Shown here one piece after another: positions 1 through 9,272 of a DNA stretch of 64,000 bases. Below the pieces are notes generated by a model, which saw only the letters and a list, made by a program, of their open reading frames with translations, was not told where the DNA came from and searched no databases. The stretch is taken from contig NZ_JANQLX010000002.1 of assembly GCF_028280385.1 (NCBI RefSeq), positions 185,726-249,725 on the forward strand, given 5' to 3'. Numbering within the stretch: position 1 is the first letter of the stretch; every line of letters begins with the position of its first letter. The translations under genes were made by a program, and so were the position numbers. The stretch comes from Allomuricauda sp. (GTDB taxonomy: Bacteria; Bacteroidota; Bacteroidia; Flavobacteriales; Flavobacteriaceae).

Positions 1-1
1 C

Positions 2-850
2 CTAAGTGGAGGTTCGGGTGCAGGGCTAAGGGCAATGTTAAAGAATATAACAGATCATTATCCAAACAGGTTTGTTGTTTTTGCCAATGTGGATTTTGGC
101 GGTTTTGGCACTCCAAACTGGGGAGAACAAGCGGCCCATCAACTGGAACAAGATGTTAAAAGCGGTGCCAAGGGACTTAAAATCTATAAGAGCCTTGGAC
201 TTCGATACAAAGATGTTGATGGCAACCGGATTGCCATTGACGACCCCCGCCTAGATCCTATATGGAAAAAATGTGGTGAATTGGGAATACCCGTGCTAAT
301 TCATGCCGCAGACCCTAAATCTTTTTGGGACCCAATGGACCAGCATAATGAGCGATGGTTGGAGCTTAAAACCAGGCCCAGAAGAAAAAGGTCCGATACC
401 GATCCTGCGCCTTGGCAACAAATAATAGATGAACAACATCGTATGTTCAAGAAACATCCAAAGACCAAATTTGTGAATGCCCACATGGGTTGGTACGCAA
501 ATGACCTTAAACGACTGGGGGAGTTATTGGATGAAATTCCGAACATGTCGGTGGGCATAGCAGCGGTTATAGCTGAGCTGGGACGGCAGCCCAGACAGGC
601 AAAGGCCTTTTTTATGAAGTACCAAGATCGTATTTTGTTTGGCAAGGATAGCTGGAGGCCCGAGGAGTTTCCCACCTATTTTAGGGTGTTGGAAACAGCG
701 GACGAGTATTTTCCGTACCACAAAAAGTACCACGCCTTTTGGGCCATGTACGGTTTAAATCTTCCAGATGAAGTATTACAAAAAGTGTATTATAAAAATG
801 CGCTCAAATTGATGCCTGGGTTGGATCAGACGCTATTTACGGATAAGTAG
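2..850 (+). CDS. Amidohydrolase family protein (5' end outside window)
   Basis: The frame is open from base 2 and enters the window already coding (LSGGSGAGLRAM...), so the true start lies upstream and an internal ATG at base 35 is not the start. The visible 282 residues have the character of the amidohydrolase-2 (metal-dependent TIM-barrel hydrolase) family: a KGLKIYKSLG strand, IPVLIHAADP with a His that would be a metal ligand, FVNAHMGW with a second His, and a late ILFGKDSW strand with an Asp. The substrate cannot be told from sequence. The stop is immediately followed by the stop of a small minus-strand frame. The family call is fairly secure; the specific activity is unknown. Confidence 0.85.
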   Translation, partial: LSGGSGAGLRAMLKNITDHYPNRFVVFANVDFGGFGTPNWGEQAAHQLEQDVKSGAKGLKIYKSLGLRYKDVDGNRIAIDDPRLDPIWKKCGELGIPVLIHAADPKSFWDPMDQHNERWLELKTRPRRKRSDTDPAPWQQIIDEQHRMFKKHPKTKFVNAHMGWYANDLKRLGELLDEIPNMSVGIAAVIAELGRQPRQAKAFFMKYQDRILFGKDSWRPEEFPTYFRVLETADEYFPYHKKYHAFWAMYGLNLPDEVLQKVYYKNALKLMPGLDQTLFTDK

Positions 851-994
851 TTAGTCCGAATCTTCCTTGGGGTCGGAATCCAATTCCTGCTTACCCAAGT
901 CTTGGAAAATTCCGCAGGAAATTTGTCGCTTTATCAAGGAACTGGAACTTTTTTTCTTGACCAAGGATTCGATTTCTGGATTTAAAAACTGCAT
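851..994 (-). CDS. Possible 47-residue small protein
   Basis: A short minus-strand frame from an ATG at 992-994 to a TAA at 851-853, abutting the stop of the amidohydrolase without a gap. It encodes MQFLNPEIESLVKKK, then a Ser/Lys-rich stretch, one Cys, and an acidic tail (SDPKEDSD). It has no signal peptide or membrane segment. I do not recognise it. It fills a gap that has no other content, and its composition is protein-like, but coding is unproven. Confidence 0.35.
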   Translation of the reverse strand: MQFLNPEIESLVKKKSSSSLIKRQISCGIFQDLGKQELDSDPKEDSD

Positions 995-1058
995 GAGGTA
1001 AGTTTTTAGGACTAACGGATTTCCTTAGACTTTAGTATACAAAACCATAGGGAAGGGG

Positions 1059-1685
1059 TCAGTTACGCAAATGATTTTCCACATATTCCAAAACCACCAT
1101 CCAATTCATTTTTAAGATCAAAGCCGCAGTGGGAACGTTGTTTTCCTCAATAGCTTGGATAATGGCCTCGTTTTGGTTGTCCACATTTTCATAAAAAGAG
1201 GCATCATTACCGTGGCTTTGCTCATAAAACCGAAGTCGGGTCTTAAGATCATCCAAGATTTGCAACAAGACTAGATTTGAATTGTTTTTGACCAATAGGT
1301 CATGAAATCCTAATCGAGCCTCCAGTCGAGCCAAAGGAGTATGTGCCTGTTGTAATTTTAGCTGTTGTGAACGCAGGGCCTCAATATCCGTATCGGTGTA
1401 ATTTGAACCTTCAACGGCCATGATTTCCAATTGGGCAATGGTCTCGTACAAATGTTTAGCCTCTTCCTTACTCAATTGGGTAACCACAAAACCCCTATTG
1501 GGAACGGCACTGATCACCCTACTTTGTTCCAGTTGGGTGAGCGCTTCCCTTATGGGGGTTACGCTGACCCCTATATTTCGGGATAACAATGCAAGATTTA
1601 TGGTCTTGCCCACTTCAAGTTCCCCTTTTTGGATCTGCCCCAGCAAATAGGATTTTACTTGGTTTCGTAAAATATTGGCCTGCAT
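1059..1685 (-). CDS. GntR-family transcriptional regulator, FCD type
   Basis: A 208-residue DNA-binding regulator. Residues about 1-70 form a winged helix-turn-helix (LALLSRNIGVSVTPIREALTQLE followed by NRGFVVTQ), the classic GntR signature. The rest is helical and matches the FCD ligand-binding domain (LYETIAQLEIMAVE, LRSQQLKLQQAH, HDLLV). Such proteins usually repress uptake or catabolic genes and release DNA when a small organic acid binds. I place the start at 1685 rather than the upstream in-frame ATG at 1718, because the HTH begins directly after it and because a strong operator-like palindrome sits at 1702-1715, where the extra codons would be. It is divergent from a small lipoprotein gene. 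Confidence 0.85.
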   Translation of the reverse strand: MQANILRNQVKSYLLGQIQKGELEVGKTINLALLSRNIGVSVTPIREALTQLEQSRVISAVPNRGFVVTQLSKEEAKHLYETIAQLEIMAVEGSNYTDTDIEALRSQQLKLQQAHTPLARLEARLGFHDLLVKNNSNLVLLQILDDLKTRLRFYEQSHGNDASFYENVDNQNEAIIQAIEENNVPTAALILKMNWMVVLEYVENHLRN

Positions 1686-1701
1686 GTGACCAAATATACA
1701 C

Positions 1702-1715
1702 AATCGTATACGGTT
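1702..1715. promoter_or_regulatory. Candidate GntR/FCD operator
   Basis: AATCGTATACGGTT is symmetric about GTA|TAC at 12 of 14 positions, with a perfect CGTATACG core. Operators of FCD-type GntR regulators commonly have a TnGTATACnA-like core. It lies 17-30 bases before the regulator start and in the divergent intergenic space, so autoregulation and control of the lipoprotein at 1782 are both possible. This is an inference from symmetry and position. Confidence 0.5.
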
Positions 1716-1781
1716 CATACAGAATTGGACCGTAAGAGACTTAACATTAGTAACTTAAGGCAAACCAAAAACACATTGATC

Positions 1782-1955
1782 ATGAAAAAAGTAATGCTTT
1801 ACATGGCAACCTTGGCCTTGGTCGGGTGGGTTACCGTTTCATGCAGTAGCAGCAAATCTGACGATTACGAACCGCCCAGGGAAGAAGAATCCATCAACAG
1901 CATGGCGACTGACAGCCTAGATGCCTCCCAAAACACCAGGGAGATTCAAAATTAA
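1782..1955 (+). CDS. Small lipoprotein, unknown function
   Basis: A 57-residue protein with a complete lipoprotein signal (MKKVMLYMATLALVGWVTVSC, lipobox VTVSC), then a Ser-rich linker and an acidic polar tail. The ATG at 1782 is chosen because it begins the signal peptide directly; the same frame is open upstream to 1686 but that part is not protein-like. The mature lipopeptide would have only about 37 residues. It is divergent from the GntR gene and followed by a hairpin terminator. Function not recognised. Confidence 0.6.
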   Translation: MKKVMLYMATLALVGWVTVSCSSSKSDDYEPPREEESINSMATDSLDASQNTREIQN

Positions 1956-2033
1956 AAGTCAAAAAACGAAATGTAAACACTTCATTTTCTCCCTAACTAT
2001 TTGATAGTGGTCTCAGGTGAAGATTCACCGCGA

Positions 2034-2081
2034 AGGGTTCAGAAAAAGGGATTATTTCCTTAATTTTCTGAACCTTTTTTT
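2034..2081 (+). terminator. Rho-independent terminator
   Basis: GGTTCAGAAAA (2036-2046) pairs with TTTTCTGAACC (2064-2074), with an additional inner AAGG/CCTT pairing, and is followed by seven T. It ends the transcript of the small lipoprotein and lies just before the trehalase gene. Confidence 0.75.
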
Positions 2082-2105
2082 AATTTATAGCAATACCACA
2101 CCCTC

Positions 2106-3692
2106 ATGAGATCATTTACAACTGCCATTTTTGCCCTTTTCGCCCTTATCATTTCCTGCAAACAACAGGAAACGGTTCAGGCCGACAATTTTTACGAGAC
2201 CCAATTGTTCAAGGATGTGCAGCTTTCAGGATTGTATAAGGATTCCAAAACCTTTGTGGACCTTGTTCCTAAAAAACATTTTCTGGAGCTGGAACAAGAA
2301 TATTTGGGTATCAAGGACGCTGCTGATTTTGATCTATCCCAATTTGTGGGTTCCAATTTTGAAGATCAATCCATGAAAGCCCTGGAATTTGAGACGGATA
2401 CCACCAAAACCATGTATGAGCATATTTCCCTGATGTGGGACAAACTCACCCGTGGGCCGGACCAGGTTGTCCCAAATTCATCCAGGATTGCGTTGCCTTA
2501 TAAATATGTTGTGCCAGGCGGGCGATTCCAAGAAATCTATTATTGGGACAGCTACTTCACCCTTGAGGGACTTTTGGCCGCCAATCAGGATGAACTGGCC
2601 AAAAGTATGGTGGACAACTTTGGTTTTTTAATCGATTCCATCGGTTTTATCCCCAATGGCACAAGGAATTATTACAAAACCCGGTCACAACCACCATTTT
2701 TTGCTTTGATGGTGGGGGCTGTGTCGAGAAAAGATAGCTCCTTGGTATCCAAATATCTGCCACAACTACAAAAAGAATATCAATTTTGGATGGGGGGATT
2801 GAAGGAGGGAGACTCTCCAGAACTAAAGCGTCACGTGGTTCCTCTTGGCAATAAGGGCTATCTCAACCGCTATTGGGATACTGGTATCACCCCAAGACCA
2901 GAAGCCTATAAGGAAGATCTTCACTTGGCCAGTGCGCTATCCCATGTAGGGGAAAAACAAGCGCTTTATAAGGATTTGCGAACGGCAGCGGCATCAGGGT
3001 GGGATTTTAGTTCCAGGTGGTATGGGGTCAAAGGCGATTTCTCTACCACTGAAACGTCCAAGATCCTTCCCGTAGATCTGAATTGTTTGTTGTACTATAT
3101 GGAAAATCTAATGGCTAGAGGGGCTAGGATGGAAGGTGATTCGGAACTGGCCAAATCCTATATGGACAAAGCTGGGGCAAGGAAAAACTTAATCCAGGAA
3201 TTTCTTTGGGACAGTGAAGAAGGTTTTTATATGGACTATAATTTCTCCAAATCCCAAAACACTCCAAATCGCACCTTGGCGGCCATGTTTCCCCTCTATT
3301 TTCAAATTGCGACCAAGGAGCAAGCGGCCCAGGTAAAGGACGTGATTTTGGAACAGTTTTTAAAGGACGGTGGTCTGGTCACTACCTTGGAACATTCTGG
3401 TCAGCAATGGGATGCCCCCAATGGATGGGCACCCTTACAGTGGATTGGGGTAAAAGGGCTTTTAAACTATGGGTATAAAGATGAAGCCGTGGATATTATG
3501 AAACGCTGGTTGGCTCTCAATGAAAAAGTGTACAAGAATACCGGAAAAATGATGGAAAAATACAATGTGGAAGACCTTTCGCTTTTATCAGGAGGAGGGG
3601 AGTATGAAACCCAGGATGGGTTTGGCTGGACCAACGGGGTGGCGCTGGGCTTCAAACAAATCTTGGCCCAACTGGACACAGAAGTAAAGTAG
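2106..3692 (+). CDS. Alpha,alpha-trehalase (GH37), lipoprotein
   Basis: A 528-residue enzyme that hydrolyses trehalose to two glucose molecules. Both GH37 signatures are present: PGGRFQEIYYWDSY near residue 138 and QWDAPNGWAP near residue 435, plus the Gly-rich GGGEYETQDGFGWTNGV near the C-terminus. The length is usual for the family. The N-terminus (MRSFTTAIFALFALIISC) is a lipoprotein signal with lipobox IISC, so the enzyme is probably anchored in the outer membrane or periplasm and feeds on external trehalose. It is preceded by a terminator and has no obvious operon partner; the next gene follows after 55 bases. Confidence 0.95.
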   Translation: MRSFTTAIFALFALIISCKQQETVQADNFYETQLFKDVQLSGLYKDSKTFVDLVPKKHFLELEQEYLGIKDAADFDLSQFVGSNFEDQSMKALEFETDTTKTMYEHISLMWDKLTRGPDQVVPNSSRIALPYKYVVPGGRFQEIYYWDSYFTLEGLLAANQDELAKSMVDNFGFLIDSIGFIPNGTRNYYKTRSQPPFFALMVGAVSRKDSSLVSKYLPQLQKEYQFWMGGLKEGDSPELKRHVVPLGNKGYLNRYWDTGITPRPEAYKEDLHLASALSHVGEKQALYKDLRTAAASGWDFSSRWYGVKGDFSTTETSKILPVDLNCLLYYMENLMARGARMEGDSELAKSYMDKAGARKNLIQEFLWDSEEGFYMDYNFSKSQNTPNRTLAAMFPLYFQIATKEQAAQVKDVILEQFLKDGGLVTTLEHSGQQWDAPNGWAPLQWIGVKGLLNYGYKDEAVDIMKRWLALNEKVYKNTGKMMEKYNVEDLSLLSGGGEYETQDGFGWTNGVALGFKQILAQLDTEVK

Positions 3693-3747
3693 CCGTATAG
3701 GTAAGTTTATATCCCTTTAAGGGACTATTCAGTACAAACCCAAGCCA

Positions 3748-4839
3748 ATGTCCAAATCCCTTCTATTTATTCCAGATATCTCCGGCTACACCAAGTTCAT
3801 TCAAACCACGGAGATCGAGCACAGTCAGCATGTTATTTCTGAATTGCTGGAAGTGCTCGTAAACGCTAACACCCAAGATTTAAAATTGGCGGAGATAGAA
3901 GGGGATGCGCTTTTCTTTTACAAGGAGAATGAAATTCCCTCACAGGAAAACCTTTTGGCCCAAATTGAATCCATGTTCACGGCTTTTTATAGCCATCTCA
4001 AACTATTTGAGAAACATAGAATATGTCCATGCAATGCCTGCGCCACGGCGCCCAACCTTCAATTAAAAATCATTGCACATAGTGGCCATTTACAGCATAT
4101 TGAAGTGCAGGGAACGCGGAAACCCTTTGGCGAACAGGTCATTGAGGCCCATCGCTTACTAAAAAATTCCGTGGCCAGTGATAATTATGCCTTGATAAGT
4201 AGAAAACTGGCCTTGGACATCCAATTATCCCCATATTACTCCAGTAAGATATATAGGTTCCGGCAAGGCTCCGATCAATACGATGGTCGTGAGATGGAAT
4301 ACATATATTCCATTATTGATCCTGAAGAGCTTCCGCTGAAGACATTTATTCAACCAAAGCCCCTTGAATTTGATACCCCGCCAGACCTGATTATAGAGCA
4401 GGAGTTTCCAATAGCTGCAGAAGAATTGATGGAAGACATTACCAACTACACCATGAGGCATTTTTGGCAAAAGGGGGTGGATCGGGTGGAATACAATGAA
4501 CACGAGGTTACACGCATAGGTACGGAACACGCCTGCGTGATCAATGGAAAACACTTGGATTTTGTTACCGTTTCCAAACGACCGGAACCGGGCACCATGG
4601 TCTATGGAGAGCATACCCAGAGCCATCCGCTCTTTGATGATTTCTATCAGTTCTACATTTTTTCGTCCAATTCGAAAGACAGCAGCCATTTAAAAATTGA
4701 GCTTTATTGGGAATCCAAAAACTATTTCAAAAGATTCATCGGGTGGTTGATAGGAAAGAAAGCAGTGGAAAAAAATTCCAAAAAAGCCGTTGAAAGCTTA
4801 TTGGAATATGTGAAGTCCAAACAGAAATCTGGCATTTAG
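3748..4839 (+). CDS. DUF2652 domain protein (cyclase-like fold)
   Basis: A 363-residue cytoplasmic protein. The N-terminal half (LLFIPDISGYTKFIQTTE, then LKLAEIEGDALFFYKE) is typical of DUF2652, a family related to class III nucleotidyl cyclase domains, with the two Asp regions in the expected places (PDISGYT and EGDALFF). The C-terminal half (after about residue 215) resembles a START/SRPBCC-like lipid-binding fold, ending in a basic helix. Catalytic activity is unproven for this family. A Cys-rich CPCNACATAP patch sits near residue 95. The following DUF3052 gene is 25 bases downstream and probably cotranscribed. Confidence 0.75.
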   Translation: MSKSLLFIPDISGYTKFIQTTEIEHSQHVISELLEVLVNANTQDLKLAEIEGDALFFYKENEIPSQENLLAQIESMFTAFYSHLKLFEKHRICPCNACATAPNLQLKIIAHSGHLQHIEVQGTRKPFGEQVIEAHRLLKNSVASDNYALISRKLALDIQLSPYYSSKIYRFRQGSDQYDGREMEYIYSIIDPEELPLKTFIQPKPLEFDTPPDLIIEQEFPIAAEELMEDITNYTMRHFWQKGVDRVEYNEHEVTRIGTEHACVINGKHLDFVTVSKRPEPGTMVYGEHTQSHPLFDDFYQFYIFSSNSKDSSHLKIELYWESKNYFKRFIGWLIGKKAVEKNSKKAVESLLEYVKSKQKSGI

Positions 4840-4864
4840 CGTATTTTTAGAACAAAACTTACTT

Positions 4865-5281
4865 TTGAAGCAGACCTCAGGATATTCCAATACCCCCTTG
4901 GCCAAAAAGCTCGGTATTAAAAACGGGTTTAAGGTTTTCCTATACAACGAACCTAGTCATTACATAGGGTTGTTTTCGGATTTGCCGGACGATTTGAGCT
5001 ACGCCGATACCATTGCAAAAGAAACCATTGATTTCATCCATATTTTTTGCACCAGTAGATCAGAACTTGAAAAATATGCCCAAATGGCCAAACCAGGATT
5101 GAAAAAAACGGGATTGATGTGGATAAGTTGGCCCAAGGGGAGCTCAAATATTCCAACGGATTTAAAGCGGGAACCTGTAAGGGAGTATATGCTTTCCATA
5201 GGACTTGTGGACATCAAAGTGACTGCTGTGGACCAAGATTGGAGTGGTTTAAAATTCGTCTACCGAACAAAGGACAGATAA
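4865..5281 (+). CDS. DUF3052 domain protein
   Basis: A 138-residue protein starting at a TTG (4865), the only reasonable start because no ATG precedes the domain (GYSNTPLAKKLGIKNG). The order LGIKNGFKV, a central DFIHIFCTSRSEL segment and KTGLMWISWPKGSS matches DUF3052, a small family of unknown role. No signal peptide or membrane helix is seen. The start is 25 bases after the DUF2652 stop, suggesting one transcript. Confidence 0.7.
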   Translation: MKQTSGYSNTPLAKKLGIKNGFKVFLYNEPSHYIGLFSDLPDDLSYADTIAKETIDFIHIFCTSRSELEKYAQMAKPGLKKTGLMWISWPKGSSNIPTDLKREPVREYMLSIGLVDIKVTAVDQDWSGLKFVYRTKDR

Positions 5282-5364
5282 GTTCTTTTTTTCACATTTT
5301 TTTTAGAATTGGGGCACGGGGATTTGGTTATCTTTCAGCGACTAATTCAACTTGATATATTACT

Positions 5365-8300
5365 ATGAAACACTGCATTAGAGTTTACTCCGCATTCCTA
5401 TTTCTTTTTGTCTTTTCACTACACTTAACCGCTCAAAAAACCGATTCCACAACATACAAAGGCCTTGAATTTAGAAGCCTGGGGCCTGCATTGACATCAG
5501 GTCGTATTGCCGATATTGCCATTCATCCCAAAGATGAAAGTGTCTGGTATGTGGCCGTGGGTTCGGGAGGCGTTTGGAAAACGGTCAATAATGGCACCAC
5601 CTGGAAGCCAATTTTTGACAATCAATCCAGCTACTCCATTGGGTGCGTCACCATAGACCCGAACAACCCAAGTACCATTTGGGTAGGTACGGGTGAAAAT
5701 GTTGGGGGAAGGCATGTAGGTTTTGGGGACGGAATCTATGTGAGCCATGATGAAGGAAAAACTTGGAAAAATATGGGATTGAAATCCTCAGAGCATCTTT
5801 CCAAGATCATTGTTCATCCTGAAAATTCAAATATTGTTTGGGTGGCTTCCCAAGGCCCACTTTGGAGCAAGGGTGGAGAAAGAGGTCTCTACAAATCCAC
5901 GGACGGAGGAAAAACTTGGCGAAGGACCCTGGGCAATTCCGAATGGACCGGGGCAACCGACCTTGTAATGGACCCGACAAATCCAGATGTGCTCTATGCT
6001 GCCACTTGGGATAGACACCGCACAGTGGCAGCCCTTATGGGCGGTGGACCGGGTTCTGGCATCCATAAAAGTGTGGATGGTGGGGAAACCTGGACAAAGC
6101 TGACCAACGGAATTCCAAAATCGAATCTTGGGAAAATTGGGTTGGCCATTTCTCCCTTTGACAATGAAACCGTGTATGCGGCCATTGAATTGGATTTGCG
6201 CACAGGAGGTGTCTTCATTTCCAATAATGGAGGAGCTTCTTGGACCAAACAATCGGATGCTGTATCAGGAGCAACCGGACCCCATTACTATCAGGAACTT
6301 TATGCTTCCCCACATCATGAGGGCAAACTCTTTTTGATGAACAATGTGGTAAAGGTTTCAGATGATCATGGAAAAACCTTTGTTTCCATGAACGAGGAGA
6401 AAAAGCACGTGGATAGCCATGCCATGGCATTTAAGAAATCCGACCCCAACTATGTACTTTTTGGTACCGATGGCGGACTATACGAGTCCTACGATCTCAC
6501 CAAAACTTGGAGGTATTTTGGGAATTTACCGTTGACCCAGTACTATAAGGTAGCAGTTGATGATTCTGCTCCTTTCTATAATATTTATGGAGGCACCCAG
6601 GACAACGGATCCCACGGAGGACCTTCAAGAACGGCCAGCAGTGCTGGGATTTTAAATTCCGACTGGTGGATAACCCTTGGGGCAGACGGGCATCAGTCAG
6701 CAACAGAGCCTGGCAACCCGGACATCACCTACGGTGAGTTTCAACAGGGCTGGCTTTGGAGAATTGACCAAACCACTGGTGAAACGGTATTTATTCAGCC
6801 TCAACCCGCAGCCGGGGAACCCCATGAGCGATTTAACTGGGATGCTCCCATCATAGTAAGTCCCCACAATCCAACACGCTTGTATTTTGCTTCCTACAGA
6901 GTTTGGAAGTCGGAGAATAGGGGAGATGACTGGACAGCCATTTCTGGTGACCTCACGCGCAATGAGGAACGATTGAACCTTCCAATAATGGGCCGACAGC
7001 AAAGCTGGGACAATCCATGGGACGTATTGGCTATGTCCAATTACAATACCATCACTTCCCTTGCTGAATCTCCATTGCAGGAGGGCTTGATCTATGCCGG
7101 TACCGATGACGGAATTCTTCAAGTAACAGAAAACGGAGGGAATAGTTGGAGGCGTATTAACCTTGGCAACATTAAGGGTGTTCCTTCCCGGGCATTTGTA
7201 AATGATGTGCGTGCCGACCTCTATGATGCCAATACTGTTTATTTGGTTCTGGACAATCATAAAGAAGGGGATTTTAAACCGTATATGTTAAAGAGTACGG
7301 ACAGGGGGAATACCTGGTCTTTTATCAATGGGAATCTACCCAAGCGATTGATCACATGGAGGATTGTCCAAGATCACAAGAAAAAAGGATTGCTTTTTGC
7401 GGCCACGGAATTCGGTATTTATTTCACCAACAATGGAGGAACAACCTGGACCAAATTGGATGGGGGTTTGCCAACAATTTCATTCAGGGATATCACTATT
7501 CAAAGAAGGGAAGACGATTTGGTTGCTGCATCTTTTGGTAGGGGCTTTTATGTATTGGATGATATGAGTGCCCTTCGGGATTTTGATGCTTCCACTTCAG
7601 CTTCCGCCAGCCTGTTTAAGGTGAAACCTGCGTATTGGTATGTGGAGAAAGACGAAGTATATGGACAAGGGAACACACAATACGCCGCCAAAAATCCACC
7701 TTACGGAGCCATATTTACCTATTATTTACCTGAAAAGCTCAAAACTCTTAAAGAGACAAGGACCAAAGCAGAAAAAACGAAGAACAAACAAGGTGCCAAC
7801 ATTCCATTTCCTGGATATGATGCCCTGGACAAGGAAAAAAACCAGGAAAAACCAGAATTGGTCTTATTGGTTCGTGATAGTGGGGGCAAAGTGGTGAACT
7901 CTGTGAAGGGAACCAACAAAAAAGGATTCAATCGAGTGGCCTGGGATTTAAAATATGCCGATAGAACCGGTGTTAAACTGGCCAAGCCCAAAGGTGGGGA
8001 TGATGACTTTTTTGGCTCTCCCTACATTGCCACCCCAGGTAGTTACTCCGTTACTTTGTACCAACGGGTAGATGGAGAACTTAAAGAATTGTCAGGGCCA
8101 CAAAATTTTGAAGTGGTACCGTTAAGAACAGGTGCATTGCCTGCCAAGCCTACCAGTGAAATTGATGCCTTCAGGAACCAATTCCAAAGTTATCAGCAGA
8201 ACTTAACGGCCACCAATACCATATTGGACAGGTCTCTTGCCAAAGTAGATGCCATGAAGCGTGCGTTTGATGAGGCCTCAAACCCAACCGCGGCACTTTC

Positions 8301-8616
8301 TACCAAAATTTACAATGCCAAGGCACAATTGCAACAGCTTAAAATACAAATGAGCGGAAGTCCATCCAGGAACCAAGTAGGGGAGAAGACCCCTCCTTCA
8401 CCTGCGGATGGTGCATTTATTGGACAAGTGGCTTTGGGCAATACATATGGTCCCACTGGCAACCATAAAGCAGCACTCAAGAGAGCCACGGACCAGCTGA
8501 ATGCACTTAAAGCTGAATTGAATAGTTTGGTCAGCAACACACTGCCAGGCATTGCATCGGAATTGAAAGCAGCGGGTGCTCCATGGATTGAAGGACAAGG
8601 ATTGATTCAGGATTAA
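5365..8616 (+). CDS. Large exported BNR/VPS10 (sortilin-like) beta-propeller protein
   Basis: A 1083-residue protein with a Sec signal peptide (about residues 1-23, ending LTAQ). The body to about residue 740 is built from repeated BNR/Asp-box motifs such as SVDGGETWT, STDGGKTWR, SNNGGASWT and ENGGNSWR, typical of sortilin/VPS10-like and sialidase-type propellers. After about residue 790 there is a beta domain (LVLLVRDSGGKVV, FNRVAWDLKY) like those in this family, then a helical tail. Databases often call these glycosyl hydrolases, but no catalytic residues of a known hydrolase can be assigned, so the role (binding or cleavage in the envelope) is open. The next gene starts 5 bases after the stop. 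Confidence 0.85.
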   Translation: MKHCIRVYSAFLFLFVFSLHLTAQKTDSTTYKGLEFRSLGPALTSGRIADIAIHPKDESVWYVAVGSGGVWKTVNNGTTWKPIFDNQSSYSIGCVTIDPNNPSTIWVGTGENVGGRHVGFGDGIYVSHDEGKTWKNMGLKSSEHLSKIIVHPENSNIVWVASQGPLWSKGGERGLYKSTDGGKTWRRTLGNSEWTGATDLVMDPTNPDVLYAATWDRHRTVAALMGGGPGSGIHKSVDGGETWTKLTNGIPKSNLGKIGLAISPFDNETVYAAIELDLRTGGVFISNNGGASWTKQSDAVSGATGPHYYQELYASPHHEGKLFLMNNVVKVSDDHGKTFVSMNEEKKHVDSHAMAFKKSDPNYVLFGTDGGLYESYDLTKTWRYFGNLPLTQYYKVAVDDSAPFYNIYGGTQDNGSHGGPSRTASSAGILNSDWWITLGADGHQSATEPGNPDITYGEFQQGWLWRIDQTTGETVFIQPQPAAGEPHERFNWDAPIIVSPHNPTRLYFASYRVWKSENRGDDWTAISGDLTRNEERLNLPIMGRQQSWDNPWDVLAMSNYNTITSLAESPLQEGLIYAGTDDGILQVTENGGNSWRRINLGNIKGVPSRAFVNDVRADLYDANTVYLVLDNHKEGDFKPYMLKSTDRGNTWSFINGNLPKRLITWRIVQDHKKKGLLFAATEFGIYFTNNGGTTWTKLDGGLPTISFRDITIQRREDDLVAASFGRGFYVLDDMSALRDFDASTSASASLFKVKPAYWYVEKDEVYGQGNTQYAAKNPPYGAIFTYYLPEKLKTLKETRTKAEKTKNKQGANIPFPGYDALDKEKNQEKPELVLLVRDSGGKVVNSVKGTNKKGFNRVAWDLKYADRTGVKLAKPKGGDDDFFGSPYIATPGSYSVTLYQRVDGELKELSGPQNFEVVPLRTGALPAKPTSEIDAFRNQFQSYQQNLTATNTILDRSLAKVDAMKRAFDEASNPTAALSTKIYNAKAQLQQLKIQMSGSPSRNQVGEKTPPSPADGAFIGQVALGNTYGPTGNHKAALKRATDQLNALKAELNSLVSNTLPGIASELKAAGAPWIEGQGLIQD

Positions 8617-8621
8617 TTTCA

Positions 8622-9272
8622 ATGAAAAACTTCCACATTACGCTTTGGTCGTTCTTTTTCGGAATCCTATTGTGCCAAGCACAGTATACCGAAGAGGATT
8701 GGCCAGAGCGTGATCAATGGATGAAGACGGAAAGTCTTTTGGAACTCTCGGGAATCCAAAAAGACGATAAAGTGGCCGATATTGGTTGCCATGAAGGTTA
8801 TCTTTCCATGCACCTCGCAAGGCTGGTCCAGGAAAATGGCAGGGTCTACGCAGTGGATGTACGTTCAGACCGACTTGAAAATCTTCGGGAAAATGCTGCG
8901 GACAGAAATCTGAGAAACATCATCACCATTCTTGGGGATTATGACGACCCCAGATTACCCAAAGATGAATTGGATGCCGTTTTTATCATTGACACCTACC
9001 ATGAAATGGATTCCTATGAAACCATTCTCAGGCATGTAAAAAATGCCCTGAAAAATGGTGGTAAATTGTTACTGTTGGAAAAATTGAAGGATCGCGTTAG
9101 GGGCAAAACCAGACAAGAACAAGTCAATGCCCATTCCCTTGCCCCGGAATATGTAAGACGGGAGCTTGAACAGGCAGGTTTCACCATTATTTCGGAAATT
9201 GTAGACCACGGCGATTGGGAGCGGGATTCGAGCAAACAGATGTGGGTTCTGTTGGCCGTAAAGGGAAGCTAG
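8622..9272 (+). CDS. Class I SAM-dependent methyltransferase with signal peptide
   Basis: A 216-residue protein with motif I VADIGCHEGYLS (near residue 53), an acidic end of strand 2 (VYAVDVRSDRLENL), a DAVFIIDTYHEM motif and a LLLLEKLK strand, all typical of class I methyltransferases. Unusually it carries an N-terminal signal peptide (MKNFHITLWSFFFGILLCQAQ), implying export, where SAM is not expected. It starts 5 bases after the BNR protein and is surely cotranscribed. Its end overlaps the convergent gene by 4 bases. Methyl acceptor unknown. Confidence 0.8.
   Translation: MKNFHITLWSFFFGILLCQAQYTEEDWPERDQWMKTESLLELSGIQKDDKVADIGCHEGYLSMHLARLVQENGRVYAVDVRSDRLENLRENAADRNLRNIITILGDYDDPRLPKDELDAVFIIDTYHEMDSYETILRHVKNALKNGGKLLLLEKLKDRVRGKTRQEQVNAHSLAPEYVRRELEQAGFTIISEIVDHGDWERDSSKQMWVLLAVKGS

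Noticed and set aside
3748..4839. Active adenylate cyclase
   Set aside because: The fold resembles class III cyclases, but the family is DUF2652 and the transition-state Asn/Arg motif is not visible, so only the family name is given.
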